64,000 nucleotides of DNA, from NCBI RefSeq assembly GCF_022790535.1, contig NZ_LOHG01000010.1, positions 1 through 64,000 on the forward strand, written 5' to 3'. Positions 9,126-18,328 of the stretch are shown here, piece after piece. Below the pieces are notes generated by a model. It saw only the letters and a program-made list of their open reading frames with translations. It was not told the origin of the DNA and ran no database searches. Position 1 is the first letter of the stretch; each line of letters starts with the position of its first letter. Position numbers and translations under genes: made by a program. Origin of the DNA: Pseudomonas maioricensis. Its GTDB lineage: Bacteria; Pseudomonadota; Gammaproteobacteria; Pseudomonadales; Pseudomonadaceae.

Positions 9126-10106
9126 TTATTGTGGCGGTACGTGACCGAACAACTCCTGGACAAACTGCAAGCGCTGTTCAGGTGTTTCCTGTTCGCCGTT
9201 GAGCGCCAGTTGTTCCAGTCTTGCTTCGACAGCCTGGGTCCTGTGAGTCAACCCGCAGTCGTTGGCGATCTGAATATTCAGGCCGGGGCGGGCGTTGAGT
9301 TCGAGGATCAGCGGCCCGTGCTCCTGGTCGAGCACCATGTCGACGCCGATATAGCCCAGCCCACACAGCTCATAACACTCGGCAGCCAGTTTCATGAAGC
9401 CATCCCAGTTCGGTAGCTGTACGCCGTCCACTGCGTTGGTGGTGTCCGGGTGCTTGGTGATGATGGTGTTCAGCCAGGTGCCGCGCAGGGTAATGCCGGT
9501 GGCGAGGTCTACACCCACGCCAATAGCGCCCTGATGGAGGTTGGCTTTGCCGCCGGACTGCCGGGTTGGCAGGCGCAGCATGGCCATTACCGGGTAGCCC
9601 ATGAGCACGATGATGCGGATGTCCGGCACGCCTTCGTAACTGATGCTTTTAAAAATCTGATCCGGGGTGACCCGGTATTCGATCAGCGCCCGATCCCGGT
9701 GACCGCCCAGGGAGTAAAGGCCGGTGAGGATGCTTGACACCTGATGCTCGATTTCCGAGTGGCTGACGATGCGCCCGGAAACGGTACGATAGCGCCCCTC
9801 GAAACGGTCAGCGATGACCAGAATGCCGTCGCCGCCCGCGCCCTGAGCGGGCTTGATCACGAAATCGCTGCGACCACCAATGATCTCGTCGAGCTTGTCG
9901 ATTTCTTTCTCGGTGGAAATGACCCCGTACATTTCTGGCACATTGATGCCCGCGGCAATGGCCCGTTCCTTGGTGATGATCTTGTCATCGACAATCGGAT
10001 ACAGGCTGCGCTTGTTGTACTTGAGCACGTAATCGGCATTACGCCGGTTGATGCCCATGATGCCCCGGGCTTCCAGGGCCTTCCAGGTTTTCCAGAGGCC
10101 GATCAT
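9126..10106 (-). CDS. ATP-grasp alpha-L-glutamate ligase-like protein
   Basis: This 326-residue RimK-related ATP-grasp enzyme belongs to a group that always lies beside a 7-TM inactive transglutaminase. Seen here: DFVIKPAQGAGGDGILV (ATP-grasp lysine and glycine loop), an RALIEYRVTPDQIFKSISYEGVPDIRIIVLMG segment, GAIGVGVDLATG, GLGYIGVDMVLDQEHGPLILELNARPGLNIQIAN (metal and ATP ligands E, N). Such enzymes form peptide bonds between a carboxyl group and an amino acid; the real substrate is unknown. Its ATG overlaps the upstream stop by four bases (ATGA), so it is translationally coupled to the membrane protein. Confidence 0.9.
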   Translation of the reverse strand: MIGLWKTWKALEARGIMGINRRNADYVLKYNKRSLYPIVDDKIITKERAIAAGINVPEMYGVISTEKEIDKLDEIIGGRSDFVIKPAQGAGGDGILVIADRFEGRYRTVSGRIVSHSEIEHQVSSILTGLYSLGGHRDRALIEYRVTPDQIFKSISYEGVPDIRIIVLMGYPVMAMLRLPTRQSGGKANLHQGAIGVGVDLATGITLRGTWLNTIITKHPDTTNAVDGVQLPNWDGFMKLAAECYELCGLGYIGVDMVLDQEHGPLILELNARPGLNIQIANDCGLTHRTQAVEARLEQLALNGEQETPEQRLQFVQELFGHVPPQ

Positions 10107-11656
10107 TTGGCTTCTTCTTGTTTGGATTCTTCCTTGAGGAAGGCCTTGAAACGGACCAGTTCAGTCAGGCGATAGCCGCGATAGCGACCCATTGCCAACA
10201 TGAAGCCCACCAGAATCAACAGCACTGCCGGGAAGGTGAAGACAAAGTAGATCAGCTCCGGCACGCTCATGATGATGTGCGCCAGGGAGGCGGCGAACAG
10301 CGTGCCGATGGCGACTTTCATGGCATGACCGCCACCCCGTTCTTCCCAGGTAATCGACAAGCGTTCAATGGTCATCGTCAGAATCACCATCGGGAACAGC
10401 GCCACAGAGAGACCGCGCTCCAGGCCGAGCTTGTGGCTGAGTACGCTGATGGCTGCAATCAGTACCACCACGAACGTCAGGACCACCGACAGGCGGGGCA
10501 GCATTTGCAGCTTCAGGTGTTCCAGATAAGAGCGTAAAGACAGGCCGAGCGCGGTGATCACTGTGAACAGGATGATGCCAAAGCCGAGCTGGGTTTCCCT
10601 GAAGGCGAGGGCGATCAATACCGGCGTAAAGGTACCTAGCGTTTGCAAGCCGATCAGGTTGCGCAGGACCAGAATCACCAGCACACCAATCGGGATCATG
10701 ACCATGATCATGAACGTCTGTTGGGTTTCCAGCGGCAGACCATACAACGAATATTCAAGAAAGTCGGCGTCAGTGCTGGCGTCGGTCAACTGAGCCAGAC
10801 GGATCGCGTTCATCTCGCTGTTGTTGAGGCTGAAGGTGACGACGGCTTTTCTGCCGCCATCGACGGTGATCAGGTTCTCGTCGCCCGTCCACCACAACAG
10901 ACGATCGTCAGGCAGACCCTTTTCACCCGTGTCCGGATTGAAGTAGAGCCAGTCCTTGCCGTTGAAACTGCGCAACCATAGCTCGGGACTCTGTGGCTGG
11001 TCAGCGACAAGGCGGATGGTGTGGACTTTTTCCATCGGTACGTGAGCGATGGACAGCAGCAATTCGGTGATGCGCGCTTTATTGGAGCTGGAGGTATCAC
11101 CGGCCAGCAGCAATTTCACGTTGTCATCATTGAGGTTGTTGACCCGTTTGATGGCTTCAGTGATGAAGGTTTCAACGTCTGCAGAGTGCTGACGAATAGG
11201 GGCAAGCAGCGCTTCGGCGGCGACTTTTTCCGGACCCTCGACGGCAATGCTGTCGCGGAATATCGGCCCTTTGGTCTTCAGCCGTTCTCCGCTATAGCGC
11301 TTGGTCAGCACCAGGCGGTAATACAGCGTCTGGTTGCCGGTTGCACGGCGCGCCGACCAGGTCACCTTGCGGTTGCCATCGACACGGTTGACGCTGACCC
11401 CGTAGTTATTGGAGATGAAGCTTTCGTTCAGGCTGATGAAGTCTCGCGCCAGCGGCGGGACGAACATCTGGACCTTTACCGAATCCTTATTGTTGTTGGC
11501 GACGAATTCGACCTTGGCATCGATATTCCACAGGTCGTCGGTTTCGTCCTCGGTCACCGGGATGCCGAGCGCCAGAATCTGATAGGCCGTGATTGCGATT
11601 CCGAGGGTCACCAGGACGCCAATCAGGATTTTCAGATGCAGAGTCAGAGAGCGCAT
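10103..11656 (-). CDS. Inactive transglutaminase-like periplasmic domain with seven membrane helices
   Basis: This 517-residue protein starts with one membrane anchor (LKILIGVLVTLGIAITAYQIL, residues 6-26), followed by a periplasmic region of about 240 residues resembling transglutaminase but without a recognisable Cys-His-Asp triad, then a run of membrane helices from about residue 260 to 490 (QTFMIMVMIPIGVLVILVL, LGFGIILFTVITALGLSL, LSVVLTFVVVLIAAISVL and others). The ATG at 11656 is preferred; the open frame continues 28 codons further without support. It sits in the middle of the trio, four bases after the retropepsin gene and overlapping the ATP-grasp gene, and probably presents or senses a periplasmic ligand. 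Confidence 0.88.
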   Translation of the reverse strand: MRSLTLHLKILIGVLVTLGIAITAYQILALGIPVTEDETDDLWNIDAKVEFVANNNKDSVKVQMFVPPLARDFISLNESFISNNYGVSVNRVDGNRKVTWSARRATGNQTLYYRLVLTKRYSGERLKTKGPIFRDSIAVEGPEKVAAEALLAPIRQHSADVETFITEAIKRVNNLNDDNVKLLLAGDTSSSNKARITELLLSIAHVPMEKVHTIRLVADQPQSPELWLRSFNGKDWLYFNPDTGEKGLPDDRLLWWTGDENLITVDGGRKAVVTFSLNNSEMNAIRLAQLTDASTDADFLEYSLYGLPLETQQTFMIMVMIPIGVLVILVLRNLIGLQTLGTFTPVLIALAFRETQLGFGIILFTVITALGLSLRSYLEHLKLQMLPRLSVVLTFVVVLIAAISVLSHKLGLERGLSVALFPMVILTMTIERLSITWEERGGGHAMKVAIGTLFAASLAHIIMSVPELIYFVFTFPAVLLILVGFMLAMGRYRGYRLTELVRFKAFLKEESKQEEAK

Positions 11657-11660
11657 TGGT

Positions 11661-12197
11661 TTACTCGGTGGTTTGAGCAGTGATTTCACAGCCAGGCTTG
11701 CCCGCTGCGTACTTAAGGCTTGGGTCGACCAGCGCATCAAAGCGTTTCAACGCCTCGGAGCCGATCAAAAGCGGGTATTGGAAAGCACTTCGGTCGGTCA
11801 AGTTCACTTCTATCGTGCGTAAAGATGCACCCATGCACACATCAAGGCTGATAACCGGGCGCGCGGTGTACTTTTTATCATCGTCTGCATCGTAATCATC
11901 GGCGCGCCGTTTGATCTTGCTGACCCGGGCCAGTGGCCGTTCAATGGGGTGCGCATGGGCATCATCGATAGCCAGATAAAAGCGTACCCAGGTCTCACCG
12001 TTGCGCTTGAAATGTTTGATGTCCCGAGCGCTCAGTGAAGCAGTCTTGGCGCCGGTGTCGAGTTTGGCGGCGACTTGCAGGTCGATATCGTTGAGCTGGG
12101 CGTACTCGTTCAGACCGTAGACGGTCTTGTCCGCCGCCAGAGCGTTAACGGATAACAGAAGGAGACAGAGCAGGGCGGGAAGGGCTTTGAAAGTCAT
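11661..12197 (-). CDS. Secreted retropepsin-like aspartic protease
   Basis: This 178-residue protein has a signal peptide (MTFKALPALLCLLLLSVNALA, cleaved before ADKTV) and a single retropepsin-like fold often labelled ATP-dependent zinc protease. The aspartic motif AKLDTGAKTASLSA (D-T-G-A) is followed by ARPVISLDVCMGASLRTIEVNLTDRS and the second conserved region FQYPLLIGSEAL. Such proteins carry one DTG and should act as dimers. It leads the trio and is four bases from the transglutaminase-like gene. The ATG at 12197 places a signal peptide at the very start; ATG at 12224 would add nine residues in front of it. Confidence 0.87.
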   Translation of the reverse strand: MTFKALPALLCLLLLSVNALAADKTVYGLNEYAQLNDIDLQVAAKLDTGAKTASLSARDIKHFKRNGETWVRFYLAIDDAHAHPIERPLARVSKIKRRADDYDADDDKKYTARPVISLDVCMGASLRTIEVNLTDRSAFQYPLLIGSEALKRFDALVDPSLKYAAGKPGCEITAQTTE

Positions 12198-12346
12198 AGA
12201 TCCTGGCACATTAAGGGCGGTCATCCAGACGTCGACCCTGAGTCATTTAGTGGCTGGCGCAGTGCTATCACTGACGATCAGCTGGGGCGGCATTCTAGCA
12301 TGAAGGTACGTCTCGCTCACTGCGATGATCCTGTGAGCACTGCTTC

Positions 12347-12430
12347 TGTGGGAGCCGGGCTTCCCCGCGATAAGCGCCTCAATATCTAAATGTTGTGGTG
12401 CTTTCATCGCGGGCAAGCCCAGCTCCCACA
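12347..12430. repeat. REP palindrome (TGTGGGAGC type)
   Basis: TGTGGGAGCCGGGCTTCCCCGCGA is mirrored by TCGCGGGCAAGCCCAGCTCCCACA, with an A/T-rich middle. Confidence 0.9.
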
Positions 12431-12450
12431 AGCCGTAGCTTGCAATGGTA

Positions 12451-12461
12451 TTGTCGACACC
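12451..12461. promoter_or_regulatory. Candidate operator 1 of the prp GntR regulator
   Basis: TTGTCGACACC contains the perfect 8-bp palindrome TGTCGACA. It is the exact reverse complement of the sequence at 12523-12533, 72 bases away. It fits all but the last base of the FadR-subfamily half-site rule TNGT-N(0-3)-ACNA (N=2 here). Confidence 0.5.
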
Positions 12462-12520
12462 TGCAGGATTTTCTTTGACTGATTGGCGTTGCAAGGCTAC
12501 TTTTAGCTCAAATAAATTCA

Positions 12521-13285
12521 ATGGTGTCGACAATGTTGGATTCGGCCGAAAGTGCTGCTCCAGTGACAGATGATTCGGAAACGCTTTCCGAAAACGTCTT
12601 CCGTCGCATTCAGGCTGCGATTATCAAAGGCGAGATCGCCCCCGGCAGCAAGATTTCCGAGCCTGAACTGGCACGCACTTACGGCATCAGTCGTGGTCCC
12701 TTGCGTGAGGCCATCCATCGTCTGGAAGGCCAGCGTCTGCTGGTACGTGTACCGCATGTGGGCGCTCGGGTCGTTTCCCTGAGTCATGCCGAGTTGATCG
12801 AACTCTACGAAATCCGTGAGTCGCTGGAAGGCATGGCATGTCGCCTGGCAGCCGAACGCATGACGGCACAGGAAATCGACGAGCTGCGCCAGGTGCTGGA
12901 CACCCACGAGCGCGACGCAGCCTTTCAAGCGGGCGTTGGCTACTACCAGCAGGAAGGTGATTTCGATTTCCACTATCGGATCATTCAGGGCAGCGGTAAT
13001 CGCACCCTGACGCAAATGCTTTGCGGCGACCTTTATCAGCTGGTGCGCATGTACCGTATCCAGTTCTCGGCAACGCCTAACCGGCCCCGCCAGGCATTTG
13101 CCGAACACCATCGTATTCTCGACGCCATCGCCGACCGTGACGGTGAGTTGGCCGAACTGTTGATGCGCCGTCACATCGCTGCGTCCAAACGCAACATCGA
13201 ACGGCACTATTTAGATCAGCATTTAGACCCGCATTCAGATCAGCGGCCCCTAGAAAAGCCTGCTCCAACCCGAGGTGAACAATGA
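12521..13285 (+). CDS. GntR-family (FadR/FCD type) regulator of the methylcitrate cluster
   Basis: This 254-residue protein has an N-terminal winged helix (residues 20-85: [36 protein letters not shown] then [18 protein letters not shown]) and an FCD effector domain (95-230) whose metal or ligand residues are provided by the E-I-R-E-S-L-E segment, [14 protein letters not shown], and histidines in EHHRILDAI and MRRHI. By position it should control propionate catabolism, with a methylcitrate-type ligand inferred. The ATG at 12521 is used; ATG at 12533 would place operator 2 in the leader. Its last codon overlaps the prpB start by four bases, so regulator and lyase are coupled. Confidence 0.9.
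   Translation: MVSTMLDSAESAAPVTDDSETLSENVFRRIQAAIIKGEIAPGSKISEPELARTYGISRGPLREAIHRLEGQRLLVRVPHVGARVVSLSHAELIELYEIRESLEGMACRLAAERMTAQEIDELRQVLDTHERDAAFQAGVGYYQQEGDFDFHYRIIQGSGNRTLTQMLCGDLYQLVRMYRIQFSATPNRPRQAFAEHHRILDAIADRDGELAELLMRRHIAASKRNIERHYLDQHLDPHSDQRPLEKPAPTRGEQ
12523..12533. promoter_or_regulatory. Candidate operator 2, at the start of the GntR gene
   Basis: GGTGTCGACAA repeats operator 1 in inverted orientation and lies across the first codons of the regulator gene, as expected for autorepression. Confidence 0.5.
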
Positions 13286-14175
13286 ATTCCAATAAAACCA
13301 CTCCAGGCCAGCGTTTTCGTGATGCGGTTGCCAGCGAACAGCCGTTGCAAGTGGTAGGTGCGATCAATGCCAATCATGCGTTGCTGGCCAAGCGCGCCGG
13401 GTTCAAGGCTATTTATCTATCCGGTGGCGGAGTGGCTGCCGGATCATTGGGGATTCCCGATCTGGGGATTACCGGTCTGGATGACGTACTGACTGACGTA
13501 CGGCGTATCACCGATGTCTGCGATCTGCCTTTGCTCGTAGACGTCGATACGGGGTTTGGCTCTTCGGCCTTTAACGTGGCACGCACCGTGCGCTCGATGA
13601 TCAAGTTCGGCGCGGCGGCGATCCACATTGAAGACCAGGTGGGAGCCAAGCGTTGCGGCCATCGCCCGAATAAAGAAATCGTTACCCAACAGGAAATGGT
13701 CGATCGTATCAAGGCCGCAGTCGATGCTCGCACCGACGACAGTTTCGTGATCATGGCCCGCACTGATGCACTGGCAGTGGAGGGGCTGGAATCAGCCCTT
13801 GAGCGTGCGGCTGCGTGTATCGAAGCGGGTGCCGACATGGTCTTCCCGGAAGCCATCACCGAGCTGGACATGTACAAGCTGTTTGCCTCCCGGGTCAAAG
13901 CGCCGATTCTGGCCAACATCACCGAGTTTGGTGCCACACCGCTGTTCACCGTGGATGAGCTGCGCAGCGCCGATGTTTCTCTGGTGCTCTATCCTTTATC
14001 GGCATTCCGCGCCATGAACAAGGCGGCGGAAAACGTCTACGGCGCGATTCGCCGGGATGGCAGCCAGAAAAATGTGGTCGACACCATGCAGACTCGGATG
14101 GAGCTGTATGACGCAATTGATTACCACACCTTTGAGCAGAAGCTCGATGCGCTGTTTGCGCAGAAGAAGGGGTGA
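13282..14175 (+). CDS. prpB: Methylisocitrate lyase
   Basis: This 297-residue enzyme cleaves 2-methylisocitrate to pyruvate and succinate, the last step of the methylcitrate cycle. It belongs to the isocitrate lyase/PEP mutase family: [32 protein letters not shown] (metal ligands), [20 protein letters not shown] with the catalytic KRCGHR segment, [13 protein letters not shown] and [15 protein letters not shown]. The length equals the family norm. It starts within the stop codon of the GntR gene and is separated from prpC by a REP. Confidence 0.97.
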   Translation: MNSNKTTPGQRFRDAVASEQPLQVVGAINANHALLAKRAGFKAIYLSGGGVAAGSLGIPDLGITGLDDVLTDVRRITDVCDLPLLVDVDTGFGSSAFNVARTVRSMIKFGAAAIHIEDQVGAKRCGHRPNKEIVTQQEMVDRIKAAVDARTDDSFVIMARTDALAVEGLESALERAAACIEAGADMVFPEAITELDMYKLFASRVKAPILANITEFGATPLFTVDELRSADVSLVLYPLSAFRAMNKAAENVYGAIRRDGSQKNVVDTMQTRMELYDAIDYHTFEQKLDALFAQKKG

Positions 14176-14181
14176 TTTTCC

Positions 14182-14253
14182 TGTAGGAGCTGCCGAAGGC
14201 TGCGATGGCGGTATGTCAGGATGAAAGCTTCGCAGCCTGCGGCAGCTCCTACA
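14182..14253. repeat. REP palindrome between prpB and prpC
   Basis: TGTAGGAGCTGCCGAAGGCT is mirrored by AGCCTGCGGCAGCTCCTACA; the GAGCTGCCGAAGG arm type. It begins seven bases after the prpB stop. Confidence 0.92.
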
Positions 14254-14308
14254 GAACATGATGATCTGAATTGCCAAATCCCTAAAAAATCCAAGATTGG
14301 AGAGAGCA

Positions 14309-15436
14309 ATGGCTGAAGCAAAAGTATTGAGTGGCGCTGGCCTGCGTGGCCAGGTTGCCGGACAGACTGCCTTGTCTACCGTGGGCCAGACCGGTGCTGG
14401 TTTGACCTATCGTGGCTACGATGTGAAAGAGCTGGCCGCCGAAGCCCGTTTCGAAGAAGTTGCCTACCTGTTGCTGTACGGCGAATTGCCGACTCAAGCG
14501 CAACTGGACACGTATCTGGCGAAGCTGAAAAAACTTCGCGACCTGCCGCAAGCCTTGAAAGAAGTGCTTGAACGAATTCCGGCCGACACGCATCCGATGG
14601 ACGTGATGCGTACTGGCGCGTCAATGCTCGGCACCCTGGAGCCGGAAACCGGCTTCGAGCAACAGCGCGATTCCACCGACCGCCTGCTCGCCGCGTTCCC
14701 GGCGATCATGTGCTACTGGTACCGCTTCAGTCATGACGGCAAACGAATCGATTGCGTGACTGACGAAAACTCCATAGGCGCGCATTTCCTGCACCTGTTG
14801 CTGAACAAGAAGCCGAGCGAGCTGCACTGCAAGGTCATGGACGTGTCGCTGATCCTTTATGCGGAGCACGAATTCAACGCGTCGACTTTCACCGCGCGTG
14901 TGTGCGCATCGACGCTGTCCGACCTGTTTTCGTGCATCACCGCGGCCATCGGTACATTACGTGGTCCATTGCACGGCGGGGCGAATGAAGCGGCGATGGA
15001 CATGATCGAGAAGTTTGGCTCGGCCGAAGAGGCGGTCAAAGGCACCCTCGGTATGCTCGAGCGCAAAGACAAGATCATGGGCTTCGGCCATGCGATCTAT
15101 AAAGAGTCGGATCCACGCAACGAAGTGATCAAGGGCTGGGCGAAACAGCTGGCTGACGAAGCGGGCGATACCGTGTTGTATCCGGTGTCCGAAGCTATCG
15201 ACAAAACCATGTGGGAGCAGAAAAAGCTGTTTCCCAACGCTGACTTCTACCATGCGTCTGCGTACCACTTCATGGGCATCCCGACCAAGCTCTTCACGCC
15301 GATTTTCGTCTGCTCGCGCCTGACTGGCTGGGCTGCGCATGTCTTCGAGCAGCGCGCCAACAACCGCATTATCCGGCCCAGCGCCGAATACGTCGGCGTT
15401 GAGCAGCGCAGTTTTGTGAGCATAGAAAAGCGCTGA
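14309..15436 (+). CDS. prpC: 2-methylcitrate synthase
   Basis: This 375-residue enzyme condenses propionyl-CoA with oxaloacetate. The citrate synthase fold is clear: GLTYRGYDVKELA, the histidine segments LSDLFSCITAAIGTLRGPLHGGANEAAMDM (active-site histidine and glycine loop) and KIMGFGHAIYKESDPRN (second histidine), and FTPIFVCSRLTGWAAHVFEQRANNRIIRPSAEY (aspartate of typical enzymes replaced within the family pattern; arginines bind the carboxylates). The ATG at 14309 follows GGAGAGA; the four-codon extension to 14297 overlaps that site. Confidence 0.97.
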   Translation: MAEAKVLSGAGLRGQVAGQTALSTVGQTGAGLTYRGYDVKELAAEARFEEVAYLLLYGELPTQAQLDTYLAKLKKLRDLPQALKEVLERIPADTHPMDVMRTGASMLGTLEPETGFEQQRDSTDRLLAAFPAIMCYWYRFSHDGKRIDCVTDENSIGAHFLHLLLNKKPSELHCKVMDVSLILYAEHEFNASTFTARVCASTLSDLFSCITAAIGTLRGPLHGGANEAAMDMIEKFGSAEEAVKGTLGMLERKDKIMGFGHAIYKESDPRNEVIKGWAKQLADEAGDTVLYPVSEAIDKTMWEQKKLFPNADFYHASAYHFMGIPTKLFTPIFVCSRLTGWAAHVFEQRANNRIIRPSAEYVGVEQRSFVSIEKR

Positions 15437-15469
15437 CCGTAAACGTTATTGCTGACCCAACACTGGACT

Positions 15470-15558
15470 TGTAGGAGTGAGCTTGCTCGCGATAACGGCA
15501 GATCGGTTGATAAATTATCGTCTGACATGACGCTATCGCGAGCAAGCTCACTCCTACA
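15470..15558. repeat. REP palindrome between prpC and acnD (GAGTGAGCTTGCTCGCGA type)
   Basis: TGTAGGAGTGAGCTTGCTCG is answered by CGAGCAAGCTCACTCCTACA, a near-perfect match of arms over about 25 bases. Confidence 0.92.
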
Positions 15559-15594
15559 GTAAAAGCACTCCAAATTAGGTAGTTGTCCTGCGCC

Positions 15595-18189
15595 ATGAAT
15601 TCAGAACACCGCAAACCCTTGCCCGGCACTTCACTGGATTACTTCGATGCCCGTGAGGCGGTCGATGCGATCAAACCGGGTGCTTATGACGGCTTGCCCT
15701 ATACCTCGCGCGTGCTTGCGGAGAATCTGGTGCGGCGCTGCGATCCGGCAACCCTGAGTGCCTCCCTTGAGCAATTGATCGAGCGCAAGCGCGATCTGGA
15801 CTTTCCCTGGTTTCCGGCGCGTGTCGTGTGCCATGACATCCTGGGTCAGACCGCGCTGGTAGACCTTGCGGGGTTGCGTGACGCCATTGCCTTACAAGGG
15901 GGAGACCCGTCGCTGGTCAATCCCGTGGTGCCGACGCAGTTGATTGTCGATCATTCTCTGGCGGTCGAGCACGGTGGCTTCGAGGCGGATGCTTTCGAGC
16001 GAAACAGGGCCATTGAGGATCGACGCAACGAGGACCGTTTTCACTTCATCAACTGGACCAAAAAAGCCTTCAAGAACGTCGACGTGATCCCGCCCGGCAA
16101 CGGCATCATGCACCAGATCAATCTGGAGCGAATGTCGCCGGTGGTGCACGCGCTGGAGGGTGTGGCGTTCCCGGATACGCTGGTGGGCACTGATAGCCAC
16201 ACGCCCCATGTGGATGCGCTGGGGGTGATCGCCATTGGTGTCGGCGGGCTTGAGGCCGAGAGCGTGATGCTCGGTCGGGCATCGTGGATGCGCCTGCCGG
16301 ATATCATCGGTGTGGAGTTGGTGGGCAAGCGTCAGCCGGGAATCACCGCGACCGACATCGTACTGGCTGTTACCGAGTTCCTGCGCGCCGAGAAAGTCGT
16401 GTCTTCGTACCTGGAGTTTTTCGGCGAGGGGGCTAACGCGTTGACGCTGGGGGATCGGGCGACCATTTCCAATATGACCCCGGAATTCGGCGCGACGGCT
16501 GCGATGTTTTACATCGACCAGCAAACGCTTGATTACCTGACCCTGACGGGGCGCGATCCGGAGCAGGTCAAACTGGTCGAGACCTACGCAAAACAGACGG
16601 GATTGTGGGCAGACAGCCTGCAAACCGCCGAATACGAGCGGGTGCTGAGGTTCGATCTGTCCAGCGTGGTGCGCAATATCGCCGGGCCTTCCAACCCCCA
16701 TCGCCGCGTGCCGACCTCCGAGCTGGCGGCCATGGGGATTTCCGGTGTCGTGGAAAACGAACCGGGCCTGATGCCTGACGGCGCAGTAATCATTGCGGCC
16801 ATTACCAGTTGCACCAACACCAGTAACCCGCGCAACGTAATCGCCGCAGGGTTGCTGGCGCGCAACGCCAATGCCGCTGGGCTGACCCGCAAACCCTGGG
16901 TCAAGTCGTCTCTCGCCCCAGGTTCCAAAGCCGTGCAGTTGTACCTTGAAGACGCTGGCCTGCTACCTGAACTGGAAGCGCTGGGCTTTGGTATCGTCGG
17001 TTTTGCCTGCACGACCTGTAACGGTATGAGTGGTGCGCTGGATCCGGTTATCCAGCAGGAGGTCATCGACCGCGATCTTTACGCCACGGCAGTGCTGTCC
17101 GGTAACCGCAATTTCGATGGGCGCATTCATCCTTACGCCAAGCAGGCCTTTCTGGCTTCGCCGCCGTTGGTTGTCGCGTATGCAATCGCTGGCACCATTC
17201 GTTTTGATATCGAGAAGGACGTGCTCGGCATCGATAAAGCGGGCAACCCGGTCACCCTGAAAGATATCTGGCCCAGCGATGAAGAAATCGATGCGGTGGT
17301 CAAGGCCAGCGTCAAGCCGGACCAGTTCCGTCAGGTCTACATTCCGATGTTCGAGATCAAGGCGGACAATGGCGAGCAGGTCAAACCCCTTTACGACTGG
17401 CGTGCACCGAGCACTTACATTCGGCGCCCACCTTATTGGGAGGGCGCATTAGCCGGTGCCCGTCCTTTGAAGGGGATGCGCCCGCTGGCGGTGTTGGGCG
17501 ACAACATCACCACCGATCATCTGTCACCTTCGAACGCCATCATGCTCGACAGTGCTGCCGGGGAGTACCTGGCCAAAATGGGCTTGCCGGAAGAGGACTT
17601 CAACTCTTATGCGACCCACCGCGGAGATCACCTCACGGCCCAGCGCGCGACGTTTGCCAACCCCAAACTGCTCAACGAGATGGTCCGTATCGACGGCAAG
17701 GTCAAGCAGGGCTCCTTGGCTCGCGTCGAGCCGGAGGGTCAGGTCACGCGGATGTGGGAAGCCATCGAAACCTACATGGAGCGCAAGCAGCCACTGATCA
17801 TCATTGCCGGAGCTGACTACGGCCAGGGTTCATCCCGTGACTGGGCAGCCAAGGGCGTGCGGCTTGCGGGCGTCGAAGCCATTGCTGCAGAAGGTTTCGA
17901 GCGTATCCACCGCACCAATCTGGTGGGTATGGGCGTGCTGCCGCTGGAGTTCAAGCCGGGTGTCGATCGGCATACGCTGGGAATTGATGGCAGCGAAACC
18001 TTCGACGTGATCGGCGAGCGTATTCCGCGCAGCACCTTGACGCTGGTGATCAATCGCAAGAACGGTGAGCGAGTTGAAGTGCCCGTTACCTGCCGTCTTG
18101 ATACCGCCGAAGAGGTTTCGATCTACGAAGCAGGTGGCGTTTTGCAGCGGTTTGCGCAGGACTTTCTTGAGGCGGCCGAGGTGGTTTGA
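15595..18189 (+). CDS. acnD: Fe/S-dependent 2-methylisocitrate dehydratase AcnD
   Basis: This 864-residue aconitase-family enzyme converts methylcitrate toward 2-methyl-cis-aconitate and replaces PrpD-type dehydration in many proteobacteria; it needs PrpF. Domain order is aconitase catalytic (about 60-560) and swivel (about 650-800). The cluster cysteines are visible in ITSCTNTSNP and FACTTCNGMSG (C-x2-C). TDSHTPHVDALGVIAIGVGGLEAESVM and ADYGQGSSRDWAAKGVRLAGVEAIAAEGFERIHRTNLVGMGVLPLEF are classic. The ATG at 15595 gives the family's MNSEHRKPLPGTSLDYFD; no good ribosome site is visible there, so weak or coupled translation is possible. Confidence 0.96.
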   Translation: MNSEHRKPLPGTSLDYFDAREAVDAIKPGAYDGLPYTSRVLAENLVRRCDPATLSASLEQLIERKRDLDFPWFPARVVCHDILGQTALVDLAGLRDAIALQGGDPSLVNPVVPTQLIVDHSLAVEHGGFEADAFERNRAIEDRRNEDRFHFINWTKKAFKNVDVIPPGNGIMHQINLERMSPVVHALEGVAFPDTLVGTDSHTPHVDALGVIAIGVGGLEAESVMLGRASWMRLPDIIGVELVGKRQPGITATDIVLAVTEFLRAEKVVSSYLEFFGEGANALTLGDRATISNMTPEFGATAAMFYIDQQTLDYLTLTGRDPEQVKLVETYAKQTGLWADSLQTAEYERVLRFDLSSVVRNIAGPSNPHRRVPTSELAAMGISGVVENEPGLMPDGAVIIAAITSCTNTSNPRNVIAAGLLARNANAAGLTRKPWVKSSLAPGSKAVQLYLEDAGLLPELEALGFGIVGFACTTCNGMSGALDPVIQQEVIDRDLYATAVLSGNRNFDGRIHPYAKQAFLASPPLVVAYAIAGTIRFDIEKDVLGIDKAGNPVTLKDIWPSDEEIDAVVKASVKPDQFRQVYIPMFEIKADNGEQVKPLYDWRAPSTYIRRPPYWEGALAGARPLKGMRPLAVLGDNITTDHLSPSNAIMLDSAAGEYLAKMGLPEEDFNSYATHRGDHLTAQRATFANPKLLNEMVRIDGKVKQGSLARVEPEGQVTRMWEAIETYMERKQPLIIIAGADYGQGSSRDWAAKGVRLAGVEAIAAEGFERIHRTNLVGMGVLPLEFKPGVDRHTLGIDGSETFDVIGERIPRSTLTLVINRKNGERVEVPVTCRLDTAEEVSIYEAGGVLQRFAQDFLEAAEVV

Positions 18190-18227
18190 ATATTGGCAGG
18201 CCCTTTTTAAAGGCGACGCAAATTCCC

Positions 18228-18296
18228 TGTAGGAGTGAACTTGTTCGCGAGGCGTTTCATCAGACAGGCCGCTTCGCCAACAAGTTGGCTCCTACA
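18228..18296. repeat. REP palindrome between acnD and prpF (GAACTTGTTCGCGA type)
   Basis: TGTAGGAGTGAACTTGTTCG on the left pairs with a CAACAAGTTGGCTCCTACA arm on the right, leaving a few mismatches in the middle. Confidence 0.88.
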
Positions 18297-18328
18297 GGGG
18301 GCGGGCTCGCCCACAGGACAACGATTTC

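Larger units (their letters stand above)
12198..12520. other. Divergent intergenic region: REP and half of an operator pair
   Basis: The region separates the minus-strand trio from the prp cluster. It contains a TGTGGGAGC-type REP (12347-12430) and the first TGTCGACA site (12451-12461). A minus-strand open frame over the REP is not a gene. Confidence 0.7.

Noticed and set aside
9126..12197. The ATP-grasp trio considered as RimK-mediated ribosomal S6 modification
   Set aside because: The ligase belongs to the separate RimK-related group coupled to a 7-TM transglutaminase; no rpsF or rimB-type neighbour is present.
12243..12533. A 96-residue minus-strand frame
   Set aside because: It is read through a REP palindrome and across the GntR operator and start.
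14182..14253. REPs considered as CRISPR repeats
   Set aside because: The elements are palindromic, scattered singly across the window and between genes, with no regular spacers and no cas genes.
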